Shown here one piece after another: positions 11,640 through 20,994 of a stretch of 64,000 bases of DNA. The notes under the pieces were generated by a model. The model saw nothing but the letters and a program-made list of their open reading frames with translations, was not told the origin of the DNA and made no database searches. Every line of letters starts with the position of its first letter. The stretch's first letter is position 1. The stretch comes from Eriocheir sinensis (Eukaryota > Arthropoda > Malacostraca > Decapoda > Varunidae), in the NCBI RefSeq assembly GCF_024679095.1, contig NW_026111669.1, positions 180,001-244,000 of the forward strand, read 5' to 3'. The position numbers were made by a program, and so were the translations under genes.

Positions 11640-11815
11640 ATATAAGAGGAAGGCAACCCATTCCGTCCAGGCGGCGCCGCGGATACATACATTACCTGGG
11701 CGCGGAACACATATTGGCTCGCTTCGTGTGGCTGCGGCCTTGCGGTACACAGGTGCGCGCGGCCCCCACGATACCTCACGCAAATCACGGCGAGATATTA
11801 CCCAGGTGAGGCATA
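11640..11815. other. Unique CpG-rich island with donor-like sites on both strands
   Basis: A GC-rich unique stretch between A-rich repeats. On + it ends in ACCCAG|GTGAGG (cut after 11806). On - it contains CGCCCAG|GTAATG near 11694-11701. Long frames are open on both strands (11584-11838 + and the end of a - frame at 11625), so strand and coding status cannot be decided by eye. It may be a first exon or promoter region, or neither. Confidence 0.2.
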
Positions 11816-11879
11816 TAAATAAAAGTAGATGGAAATGAAAGGAAGGTGGAATATAGATAGGAGAAAAAAGAAAGAGAAG

Positions 11880-12545
11880 GTTAGACAAGGAGAGGAAAGA
11901 TGGAATACAGAAAAGAAAGGTAGAGCAGAGAAAGGGAAAGTGAGGTAATATAAGGAAAGGTGAGACAAAGAAAGGAAAGGTAGAACAAAGAGAAAGAAAG
12001 GGAAGAGAGAGAAAGAAAGGGAAGGGAAATAGAGGAGAGGGAACGAAAAGAAAAAGAAAGAAAAGGGAGAGAAAGAAAATGTGAGACAGAGAAAGGAAAT
12101 TTAGAACAAAGAGAAAGAAAGGGAAGAGAGAGAAAGAAAGGGAAGGGAAATAGAGGAGAGGGAACGAAAAGAAAAAGAAAGAAAAGGGAAAAAGAGAAAC
12201 GGTAAGACAGAGAAAGAAAATGTGGGGCAAAGAAGCGAGGGCGAGGAAAATAAAATAAAAGGAAAAAAAGAAAGGCAAGGGGAAGAGAGGAAAAGTGAAA
12301 CAAAGAATGGAAAAGTGAGACGAAGAATAGAAAGGAGAGACGAAGAAAGGAAAGGTGAGACAAAGGAAAGGTGGAGCAAAGAAAGGAAAAGTGAGGTTGA
12401 ATAAGAAAAAGTGGAACAAAAAAAGTAGAGGTGACACAAAGGAAATACACGTGAGGCAAATGAGCAATGGTGAAGAAAAGAAAGGAAAGGTGAGGAAAAA
12501 AGGAGAAGGAAGACAAAGAAAATACATGTGAGGCAAAGAAATCAA
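11880..12545. repeat. Purine-rich repeats including a 121-bp duplication
   Basis: A block starting TAGAACAAAGAGAAAGAAAG occurs at 11981 and 12102 with almost no change for about 95 bp. The flanks are degenerate GTGAGACAAAG-type units related to the 19-bp array that follows. Confidence 0.8.
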
Positions 12546-12579
12546 AGTTAAGACAAAGAAAGGAAAGATGAAACAAAGA

Positions 12580-13400
12580 AAGAAAAGGTAAGACAAAGGA
12601 AGAAAAGTGAGACAAAGGAATAAAAGTGAGACAAAGGAAGAAAAGTGAGACAAAGGAAGAAAAGTGAGACAAAGGAAGAAAAGTGAGACAAAGGAAGAAA
12701 AGTGAGACAAAGGAAGAAAAGTGAGACAAAGGAAGAAAAGTGAGACAAAGAAAGAAAAGTGAGACAAAGGAAGAAAAGTGAGACAAAGGAAGAAAAGTGA
12801 GACAAAGGAATAAAAGTGAGACAAAGGAATAAAAGTGAGACAAAGAAAGAAAAGTGAGACAAAGGAAGAAAAGTGAGACAAAGGAAGAAAAGTGAGACAA
12901 AGGAAGAAAAGTGAGACAAAGGAAGAAAAGTGAGACAAAGGAAGAAAAGTGAGACAAAGAAAGAAAAGTGAGACAAAGGAAGAAAAGTGAGACAAAGGAA
13001 GAAAAGTGAGACAAAGGAATAAAAAGTGAGACAAAGCAATAAAAGTGAGACAAAGGAAGAAAAGTGAGACAAAGGAAGAAAAGTGAGACAAAGGAAGAAA
13101 AGTGAGACAAAGGAAGAAAAGTGAGACAAAGGAAGAAAAGTGAGACAAAGAAAGAAAAGTGAGACAAAAGAAAAAAAGTGAGACAAAGGAAGAAAAGTGA
13201 GACAAAGGAAGAAAAGTGAGACATAGGAATAAAAGTGAGACATAGGAATAAAAGTGAGACAAAGGAAGAAAAGTGAGACAAAGGAAGAAAAGTGAGACAA
13301 AGGAAGAAAAGTGAGACATAGGAATAAAAGTGAGACAAAGGAATAAAAGTGAGACAAAGGAAGAAAAGTGAGACAAAAGAATAAAAGTGAAATCAAGAAA
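12580..13400. repeat. 19-bp minisatellite, ~43 copies
   Basis: The unit is GTGAGACAAAGGAAGAAAA with rare G/A and T variants. Because 19 is not a multiple of three, all three - strand frames read through the same 19-residue cycle. That produces ORFs of 583, 485 and 460 codons (Ser/Leu/Phe/Cys). These are repeat artefacts. Confidence 0.97.
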
Positions 13401-13539
13401 AAAAAGTGAGAAAAAGAAGGAAAATTAAGGCAAAGAGCGGAAAAGGTAATACAAAGCAGCTGTGATGAGGAAAATAAAGGAAAGGGAATGAAGGAAGCTG
13501 ATAAAAGAGAGAGGAATGGCTGGTTGAAGAAAATAGCAA

Positions 13540-13930
13540 AGAGAAGGAAAGGGAGAGAAAGAAAAGGAGACAAAGGAAGGGAAGATGATACATGTTGAAA
13601 GAGGAAAAACGAGATAAAGAAAGGAGCAAAGAAAAGGAGGAGCAAAGAAAAAAAATGTTTGGTCAAAGAAAAGAGTAAAGAAAAGGAAAGGGAGAAAAAG
13701 AAAAGGAAAGACAAAGGAAGGGAAGATGATACACGTAGAAAAAGGAAAAACGAGATAAAGAAAGGAGCAAAGAAAAGGAGGAACAAAGAAAAAAAATGTT
13801 TGGTCAAAGAAGAGAGTAAAGAAAAGAAACGGGAGAGAAAGAAAAGGAAAGACAAAGGAAGGGAAGGTGATACACGAAGAAAAAGGAAAAACGAGATAAA
13901 GAAAGGAGCAAAGAAAAGAAAGTGGGGCAA
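13540..13930. repeat. 141-bp tandem repeat, ~2.8 copies
   Basis: GAGATAAAGAAAGGAGCAAAG begins near 13611, 13752 and 13893, exactly 141 bp apart. Copies are highly similar and purine-rich. Confidence 0.9.
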
Positions 13931-14140
13931 ATTAGCAAAGACATAGAAACCAAATGAATGATAAATATATGTGTGTGTACGTAGACCCTAACAACTTTGT
14001 CCGAACCGCGCATGACTTCGTAAAGGTCTGTTTGCAATTTCTACCTGTTAATGAATCTAATTAGCGCAGGTGTGTTTGCTAATGCGTCAGGTAAATAATG
14101 GGGAAGGTAGTCATTATTCTGTTTTTTTCTCGTATGATTC

Positions 14141-14195
<55 letters not shown>

Positions 14196-14354
14196 ATCAG
14201 TAACTAGACCCCACCATCATCAACCACAACCACCACTACCACAATTTACTCTATCTCCACCTCTTCACCCCTCCCTCTCTCTCTCCCTCTCCCTCTCTCT
14301 CCGCGATACCCCGCACCGCCTCATTTCGTCGTCAGATACACAAGACAAATTATA
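13931..14354. other. Unique AT-rich stretch, (GT)n and C-rich DNA
   Basis: 13960-14150 is unique. (GT)n lies at 14151-14192, then CCA/CTC-rich DNA to about 14300 and a short unique piece before the ATG at 14355. No gene is certain. Confidence 0.5.
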
Positions 14355-14471
14355 ATGAGCCGCGATAGCAAGACCCTGATGGAGCAGCCGCCGCCCTTGT
14401 CACCGTCTCCTGTCACCCCGCACCTCCACCTCCTCGCTCGCTCTTTCTGTGGTTTGGCTTATACTCTGACG
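14355..14471 (+). CDS. Candidate 5' coding exon (unidentified)
   Basis: ATG at 14355 opens 39 codons (MSRDSKTLMEQPPPLSPSPV and on to SFCGLAYTLT) that end exactly at a consensus donor, ACG|GTGAGT (cut after 14471). Composition is CpG-rich and unlike the CT-rich repeats on either side. No recognised domain and no signal peptide. No downstream acceptor with a matching open exon was found in the following pyrimidine-rich DNA. It could be a real first exon with a far-off partner, or chance. Confidence 0.2.
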
Positions 14472-14765
14472 GTGAGTGCTGATGCTCCTCTTACAAGTCT
14501 ATTTCTTCCTCCACTTCTTCCTCTTACACCTTTATTTCTCCCTCCACTTGTTCCTCGTTTTCCTCCTCTTCTGACTCTTCTCTTTCTCCTTCTTTGCTCT
14601 TTTTTTTCTAGTATCAATATTTTCATCTTGTTGTTCTTGTGCCTCCTCTTCTTATTCTTGTTCTTCTGTTTTTGTTTTTCCATTTCCTTCTCAGGCTTTT
14701 ATTTCTCCTCCTAATAATTTTTTCGTGACATTCTTTCTCTTTTATTTTTAGCTTTCCGTGTTTCC

Positions 14766-14796
<31 letters not shown>

Positions 14797-15002
14797 TATT
14801 CTCCTCTTTTGCCTTCCTTCTCTTCTTTCTTCTCTTCTATTTTATCGTTTTGCCCAACCTTCTTCCTCTCACTCGCCTTTTTGTTCTCCTCTGCTTTCTC
14901 CTCCTTCTTCTTTACTTCTTTCATCTTTTTCTTCGCTCCTCCATTTGTATCTCTTCATGGCATCTTCTTTCTTCTTCCTCCCAATATTTGTTTTCCTCCG
15001 TA
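14472..15002. repeat. Pyrimidine-rich low-complexity DNA
   Basis: CTT/CCT-rich sequence. The Ser/Phe/Leu ORFs of up to 291 codons spanning it and the next array are artefacts. Confidence 0.65.
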
Positions 15003-15300
15003 TACTCCTCCATTTTCATCTTTTTCCTCACTCTTCTCCTTCTCCATCAGTCTTGTTCAATCATCTTCCTCTTCTCGTTTCCTCCTCCTTCTTCTCCTCC
15101 TCCACTTTCATCTTTTTCCTCACTCTTCTCCTTCTCCATCAGTCTTGTTCAATCATCTTCCTCTTCTCGTTTCCTCCTCCTTCTTCTCCTCCTCCACTTT
15201 CATCTTTTTCCTCACTCTTCTCCTTCTCCATCAGTCTTGTTCAATCATCTTCCTCTTCTCGTTTCCTCCTCCTTCTTCTCCTTTTCCTCCTCCTCTTCCT
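15003..15300. repeat. 92-bp tandem repeat, ~3 copies
   Basis: TTCATCTTTTTCCTCACTCT begins at 15015, 15107 and 15199, exactly 92 bp apart, with near-identical copies. Confidence 0.92.
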
Positions 15301-15620
15301 CTTTGCTACCGATTTAACCTCCTCCTCGATCCTGCCACCCTCCTTCTCCCCCCCTCCTCACCCCCCCATGTCCATTCACTCCCACCCACCACCGCCCTCA
15401 CCTCACCCAACACCCGACTTCCTGTTTCTGTCACCCAACAACGTCACCTGTCATGTCAACCGCACCAGGTAAGACAAAAAATAGTATTCTCACGGTTAAG
15501 CCTCAGCGTTCCCCTGCCTCCACCCCTCCGCTGCCCCCTCCCCCCCCTGCCTTTCTATGACTGTCTACCCGCGGCTCCTGTGTATAATATCTACCCCCTA
15601 CTACACATCGCCTTTTTTAT
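15301..15620. other. C-rich partly unique DNA left of the CR1 element
   Basis: CT-rich then unique sequence. CACCAG|GTAAGA at 15463-15474 is a strong donor match, but no AG acceptor precedes it within a reasonable open segment, so no exon is called. Confidence 0.4.
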
Positions 15621-15712
15621 GGTATCATTCTGACCCCTGCCTACCCCTGTTCGTCCCCTGTCCGTCCCTCTACCACACTTTCCAACCCACATTGCATTAT
15701 TGTAACCCCTGG
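15621..15712 (+). repeat. Dispersed C-rich repeat, copy 1
   Basis: About 92 bp containing GACCCCTGCC and CCCCTGTCCGTCCC align with 23831-23922 over their whole length with scattered substitutions. It lies directly left of the retrotransposon. Confidence 0.6.
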
Positions 15713-15719
15713 TATGCGG

Positions 15720-16637
15720 GTGAATTGTTTTCACCTCAGGGAACTAGACGTCCCTGCCCTGCATAGTCTCAGGTCACCCTTGGACAAGGTGTAATACCTG
15801 ATCTGTCTCCCGTGCCAGGGTCACGGTGAAGCCTCTGGGCAGCAGCAGTGGTGGATTGGACTGCAGGCAGAGGATCTCTTTATGAGACAATGGCTGGAGT
15901 TCCAGGGTCCTAGTCAGCTGGACCGTGCCTAATTATTTAGGCCTGCGGTGTAGAGGAGTGTGGCGACCTCTACACTAATAAAAGCCTCCCTGGGAACCAG
16001 TTGTCGGTGTGAGCTCCTGTCCTCCCTCTATCGACGGTACTCCCATCTCTATTCTGCATAACAGCTGGTTCTTGTTTTTTCTCCTGAAAGAGATATCTTC
16101 CGTGGGCCATTTGAGGTTGTACCTCCCGGCTTCTAGGTGGAGTTTCTGAGGGTTTATCTTATACTCAAGGAATATTTCAGTCTTTTGGTCTCTCAGGAAG
16201 GGCGTCTGATACTCTCTAGAGTTGGTGGAGAACACCTGGTGACAGGTGCCACTGGCCAGGCCTCGAAAGGGTCGCAGAGTTGGGTTAGACGTTTCGGAAA
16301 GTGGGAACGAATTGCTGGTTCCTCTCCTCCCTTGCCAGCTCTGCTCTGTGTGACTACGCCGGCCCAGTTCTATAGGACAAAACTTCGAGGACAATAGCTG
16401 AAAAGCGCCGGGTTGTGAAAGTCTCTCTCGTGACCGAGGCTCAGGACAAGCGATTGGTCTTTGAGGCGTTTTCAAGACCCTGTGGGAGCGAACTCCCAGT
16501 GTTGGAGGCATCTAACACAGCAGTATCTAATTTCCATGCACAGTTTTTATACAATTCAATTTATGGTCACAATTTAAAGTATTTCGAAAGCGCTTTTAAT
16601 ATTTGCCCAAACTGTTAACTCGCTTAAAATTCTAACA
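15720..16637 (+). promoter_or_regulatory. CR1 5' untranslated region / internal promoter region
   Basis: About 0.9 kb of unique, non-repetitive sequence precedes the first ORF1 ATG. By family knowledge, non-LTR elements carry their promoter internally here. No TATA box stands out. Short + frames exist (16137-16397, 16415-16618) but lack domains. A long - strand ORF overlaps it (separate entry). Confidence 0.55.
15975..16511 (-). CDS. Antisense 178-codon ORF inside the CR1 5' UTR
   Basis: A true ATG at 16511 on the - strand opens 178 codons of mixed, non-repetitive composition, rich in Arg, Ser, Pro and Gln, with no transmembrane segment and no motif I recognise. It starts MPPTLGVRSHRV and includes RRSHTEQSWQGRRGT. 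At about even base composition, a run this long without a stop is unlikely in any one frame, though many frames were examined. An antisense 5'-UTR ORF recalls the ORF0 of primate L1, an analogy and not evidence of homology. It may simply mirror sense-strand constraint. Confidence 0.3.
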   Translation of the reverse strand: MPPTLGVRSHRVLKTPQRPIACPEPRSRERLSQPGAFQLLSSKFCPIELGRRSHTEQSWQGRRGTSNSFPLSETSNPTLRPFRGLASGTCHQVFSTNSREYQTPFLRDQKTEIFLEYKINPQKLHLEAGRYNLKWPTEDISFRRKNKNQLLCRIEMGVPSIEGGQELTPTTGSQGGFY

Positions 16638-17862
16638 ATGCCTTCGAACCTTAAGTGTGACGTCTGTCCCGGACGTTTTGCAGCTCAGTTCTTCCAGCTG
16701 AGTAAAACTTGCCGCCTCTGCGTTCAAAGATTACATCTACAGAAGGCTGTGACTGAGTGGAAAGTCAAGCACAATGATCTTGAAAAGAAATTTGTAGCCC
16801 TTCAGGAATTTGTTTTAACAAATGTGGCAGTGACTCCACTATCGATGGTGGAGAGGCACTCCACTGAGACTGTGCCCTCTCCAGACGACCCTCCTGCGTC
16901 ACGGGAGGACGTGTTACCTGCCTCTCAGGTTGACTCCCAGCCTGCCTCACAGGAGTAACCCCAGCCTGCCTCACAGGCTAACCCCCAGCCTGCCTCACAG
17001 GCTAACCCCCAGCCTGCCTCACAGGCTAACCACCCGACTGCCTCACAGTACAACCGCCAGCCTGCCTCACAGGCTGACACCCAGCCTGCCTCACAGGCTA
17101 ACCCCCAGCCTGCTTCACAGGCTAACTCCCAGCCTGCCTCACAGGACAACTTCCAGCCTGCCCCACTTAACGCTTCTCTTCCTGCTTCACAGGATGTCGG
17201 GTTCCAACCTGTAAGGAATGGAGCCAAACCGAAGCAGGCAACCAAGGATTTACTGACCCCACTACCTTCAATAGGTTCCAGGTGCTGGCAGACACCATGG
17301 AGGATGAGTTCGAGACTCGCCTAGTTGGGGACTCCATGGTGCGTGGCCAGCTGGTTGAGTTCTGTGGTCGTTCATCAAACGGCCGCAGAAAACGTTACTG
17401 CTATCCAGGTGCCAGACTGGACGACATCACCGCAGCGTGCGATGATGTCACGAGAAATGCCGACCGAAACACCCTCTTTGTCATTCACGCGGGGACAAAT
17501 GACGTAAAGACAACCCTTTCTGAGGAACTGCTTGAGAAATACCGCCGCATGATCAAGCAGTATAAACGTAAAACGGATGCCAGTAACATCATAATCTCAG
17601 GAATCCTCCAGAGGGTCGGTGCCGAATCTAGCTTTTACAGTAAGTCCTTCAGCACAAACAACAGACTTCAGTCCCTTTGCTAACAAGAAAACGTACAGTT
17701 CGCTAACTTGTGGAACAATTTTACTACGATTCGGACTTGTTCCTTCCTGATGGCATTCACTTAAACCCTGTTGGAGCAGCCCGTTTCGGGAGGCTGCTCA
17801 GACCAAGTGGCTCTTCGAAAGCCAAAAACGCGGAGGCGAGAACACCAGCAGCTCCACCGTAA
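16638..17862 (+). pseudogene. CR1 ORF1: CxxC finger, repeat linker and SGNH esterase (broken)
   Basis: ATG at 16638. Residues 8-11 (CDVC) and 27-30 (CRLC) form a paired CxxC pattern that may be a PHD-like or other zinc finger, followed by a coiled-coil-prone stretch (LEKKFVALQEF). A linker of ~10 units of QPASQ plus 2-3 residues follows (16938-17160). The SGNH hydrolase domain shows block I GDS (17327-17335), PGAR (block II) and HAGTND (block III). After a shift, DGIHLNPVG (17749-17775) supplies the DxxH catalytic pair. Breaks are TAA at 16956, a frame change near 17200-17245, TAA at 17681 and a 1-nt shift at the T4 run near 17722. Esterase and PHD domains in CR1-like ORF1 are known. The ORF ends at TAA 17860-17862. 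Confidence 0.88.
16938..17160 (+). repeat. 24-bp coding minisatellite in ORF1, ~10 copies
   Basis: The unit CCAGCCTGCCTCACAGG plus seven variable bases repeats every 24 bp and encodes QPASQAN-P-like octapeptides in frame. One unit has GAGTAA in place of GCTAAC, making the in-frame stop at 16956. The reverse strand reads as Cys/Glu/Ala/Gly/Trp repeats, an artefact. Confidence 0.93.
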
Positions 17863-17864
17863 GG

Positions 17865-18632
17865 GTGCACTCAACCCGAAAAACTCCTGACTCGAATCAC
17901 ATTAAAGCTTGCTATGTAAACGCTCGTAGCCTACGTAACAAATTTGAAGACTTAGAAGTCCTCGCAGCTACAAATCATTATCACATCATCGGAGTCACAG
18001 AATCTTGGATAGACACTTCAAATAGAGATTTCATTGCGGAATATAGATTACCGGGTTATACCATTTTTAGTCATGAAAGAGAGAACAGACAGGGTAGAGG
18101 CGTTCTCGTTTATATCCACCACTCTCTCCATCCAGTCGCCGTGAAAACAGATAGGAAAACCAATGTCGACCCGGTCTTCATTGAAAATACATATAAATCT
18201 AGTAAACTAGTAATTGGACTTATCTACAGAACGCCAAGGCAGACAATTGATATCGACCACGCAATAAGTGAATTATTATTAGAAACAAGTAGCAGTTGCG
18301 AGGCAGTAATTATTGGGGACTTTAACTTGCCAGTGAAAAGATGGGGTGAACAGTTGAACTGTCATACAGGGCTCGACCTGTACACAAATTTACTAGAAAG
18401 TGATTTACATCAACACGTTCAAGAACCGACTCGGGAAAATAATATACTTGACCTTATCTTTTCAACGACAGCTGATCTAGTTAACGAAGTAAATGTTGGT
18501 CCAGTTTTTAGTTCTAGCGATCACCGAACAATCACATTCAGCATCAATATGAAAGAAAGTAAAGTAACTCCTAGTAAAGAAAAGGTGCCTGATTATCAGA
18601 GAGCGAATTTCGTAAGACTCGATCAATTCTAA
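17865..18632 (+). pseudogene. ORF2 segment: apurinic-type endonuclease domain
   Basis: The longest uninterrupted part of ORF2, 256 codons. In this family the domain nicks target DNA to prime reverse transcription. The residue set (Asn, Glu, Asp-Asn, Asp, Ser-Asp-His) is complete, so the domain shows no inactivating substitution. It is separated from the RT only by shifts near 18618 and 18815. Confidence 0.9.
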
Positions 18633-20692
18633 ATAATTCTGACTGGACTGAAATCACGGCGGAAACAGATATTGATAAATCTTGGGGGGCCTTCACCACA
18701 ATATTGAACAATGCCATAAGCATATGCGTACCCTATCGTAACAGACGTTCAGCTTCTAAGAAGAAACCCAAATGGTGGAATAACGAAATTCAAAATAGCC
18801 TATCTCTAAAAAACGCGTATACAGTAGGTACATATCATCTCAGAGCGAGGCTGACAAACTAGAGTTGGACAGAATTCGCCGCGAAACCAAGAAATTAATA
18901 AAACGAAGCAAGAAAAATCTTGAAGAATATATAGCGGAAACAAGTAAATCTAATCCTAAAGAATTTTTCAGCTATGTAAATAATAAAAAGTCACTCACTT
19001 GTGGTATCGGACCGCTTGCTAATGAAAATGGTAACCACACGAACGATGAAAATGAAATGGCTACAATCCTAAATAACTTTTTCGCATCCGTATTTACCGA
19101 CGAAGATTGTTTATCACCTCAACCGCCGGAGGTTAGAAGGACCGAAAAGAGGTTACTTGTCGTGCTCAACGTAGAAAGTGACATTTTACGCACAATTGAA
19201 AAGATTAAAGTAAGCAAAGCTCCTGGTCCAGACAAAATTACCCCTAGGGTCTTAAAAGAAATCAAACATCAAATTTGTAAACCGCTCTCCATCATATTCA
19301 ATAAATCTTTAACAGCTGGAAAAGTTCCGTCGAATTGGAAACTTGCAAATGTCACACCAATTTTCAAAAAGTGGGACAAGTCTCATCCAGGAAACTATCG
19401 ACCAATTAGCCTGACATCTATTGTTTGTAAGTTAATGGAGACTATCATTCGCGACAATATGGTGAAATTCTTCGAAGAAAATAATATTATAAATAATTCG
19501 CAACATGGCTTCCGTAGTAAACGTTCGTGTTTGACTAACTTACTTGATTTTTTCACTATATTTTGAGGTGTTCGATGAAAGCAGATCAGTAGATATTATA
19601 TATCTGGATTTTCAAAAGGCATTTGATAAGGTCCCCCACCAACGATTGCTCAGCAAACTACTGGCGCACGGTATCTCGGGTAACATTCACAATTGGCTTG
19701 CGGACTGGCTCTCTGAGCGGAAACAGAGAGTAGTTCTAAACGGTGTTACATCTAACTGGCTCGATGTCAAAAGCGGCGTACCTCAAGGATCAGTGCTTGG
19801 CCCCATGCTCTTCTTAATTTATGTTAATGATATCGATGATGGGCTCATTTGCAAAGTATCAAAATTTGCTGATGACACAAAATTGCTAGTAAAGTAACTG
19901 CGATACTCGACGAAGAAGCTTTACAATCAGATATAGATCGACTTGCACGTTGGGCCAATCAATGGCAAATGAAATTTAACGTTGAGAAATGTAAAGTGTT
20001 GCACATCGGAAAAATAACAATTGCGTTCGGTACGTAATGAATGGCCAACAACTTTCTGCAGTAAGTAAAGAAAAGGATCTTGGAATCACTATATCAAGCG
20101 ATTTAAAGCCCGGTCAGCATTGTTCAGAGGTAGTTAAAACTGCAAACAAATTGGTTGGCTTCATCGGACGAGTCTTTAATAATAAATCGGAAAAGTAATA
20201 TTAAAACTGTATAATTCGTTGGTTCGACCCCGTCTAGAGTACTGTGTACAGTTTTGGTCTCCCTACTACAGAAAAGACATAGAAAAGTTGGAACGGGTCC
20301 AACGAAGAGTAACAAAGATGATTCCTAGGTTGAGAAATTTGTCATATGAACAAAGGCTTAAAGAAGTAAATTTATTCAGCCTATCAAAACGAAGAATGCG
20401 AGGCGATCTAATAGAAGTGTTTAAAATGTTCAAAGGATTCAGTGATATTAATGCGGAAGATTACTTTACAATTGATCGATCAAATAGAACAAGAAGAAAT
20501 CACAATTTGAAGATAAGTGGTAAAAGATTCTCGTCGCACGAAGCTAAACACTTCTTCTTCAATCGAGTTGTTAATGTTTGGAACTCTCTACCTTGTGATG
20601 TCGTTGATAGTACAACAGTTACGGCCTTCAAGAATAGATTAGACAAGTGTTTCGAATCCAACCAGCAACTAAGATATTACTCATTGTCGTAA
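17865..20692 (+). pseudogene. CR1 ORF2: endonuclease-reverse transcriptase (broken)
   Basis: It follows ORF1 after 2 bp with no ATG in this copy (GTG at 17865), suggesting reinitiation or a lost start. The EEP endonuclease (17865-18632) keeps N19, E46 (TESW), D152/N154 (GDFN), D196 (LDLIF) and the SDH triad end (218-220). The RT runs from about 18870 to 19900: SKAPGPDKI, NYRPISLTS, QHGFR, then YLDFQKAFDKV (motif A), GVPQGSVLGP (motif B) and FADD (motif C, 19864-19875). The C-terminal region 20219-20692 has RPRLEYC and RTRRNHNLKI, typical of CR1. All catalytic residues are intact. At least six single-base shifts lie near 18618, 18815, 19557, 19890, 20015 and 20195. Confidence 0.93.
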
Positions 20693-20994
20693 TAACGTTA
20701 AGTTCTTTCGAATACTGGTGTCCTTGTCCGCTTTTATTGCCCGGTTAGTGGTAGCAGTAATGGTAGTTCTTTCCTCTTTCCTACATAAATTCCATGCAGT
20801 TTTTCCATGCTGCATGGTTCTTTTTCCTTTCCTGCCAGCTTTGGCTGGAGGGATGGGGGGGTGGGGAGGAGCCTTCGCCTTTGCTGTCCTTCATCTTCCA
20901 CCTTTGATTAGATAGTTAGTGTAGCTTGTCACAAACAACCTCGAAAGGACCAGCAGGTCTGCTGTTGTTTGTTCTTCCTTTGTGTTCCTTTGTG
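20693..20994 (+). terminator. CR1 3' UTR with hairpins and terminal doubled 10-mer
   Basis: After the TAA at 20690-20692 come three perfect inverted repeats: CCATGCAG/CTGCATGG (20792-20799, 20810-20817), CCAGC/GCTGG (about 20836-20849) and CAGCAG/CTGCTG (20951-20964). The element ends with TTCCTTTGTG twice (20975-20994). CR1-type elements end in short tandem repeats, not poly(A), and a 3' structure is thought to be bound by their RT. Confidence 0.7.

Larger units (their letters stand above)
15720..20994 (+). mobile_element. CR1-clade non-LTR retrotransposon, near full length, inactive
   Basis: A single + strand element with a long 5' UTR, ORF1 (CxxC finger, 8-residue repeats, SGNH esterase), ORF2 (AP-type endonuclease, RT, CR1 C-terminal region), and a 3' UTR ending in hairpins plus a doubled TTCCTTTGTG. 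This order, the esterase-bearing ORF1 and the C-terminal block (RPRLEYCVQFWSPYYRKDIE) fit the CR1 clade. No LTR, integrase or poly(A) tail is seen. The 5' limit is approximate, set by the end of the dispersed repeat at 15712. Stops and frameshifts break both ORFs. Most CR1 copies are 5'-truncated, so this length is notable. Confidence 0.93.

Noticed and set aside
11625..13376. 583-codon - strand ORF
   Set aside because: It is the 19-bp minisatellite read in a stop-free frame. All three frames behave alike and the peptide is a 19-residue cycle.
15463..15474. Strong donor CACCAG|GTAAGA as an exon end
   Set aside because: No upstream acceptor gives an open, non-repetitive exon.
16415..16618. 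Extra + strand ORF in the CR1 5' UTR
   Set aside because: Short, no domain, and stops before ORF1; not distinguishable from chance.
20124..20315. - strand ORF over the CR1 C-terminal region
   Set aside because: Shadow of the ORF2 coding strand.
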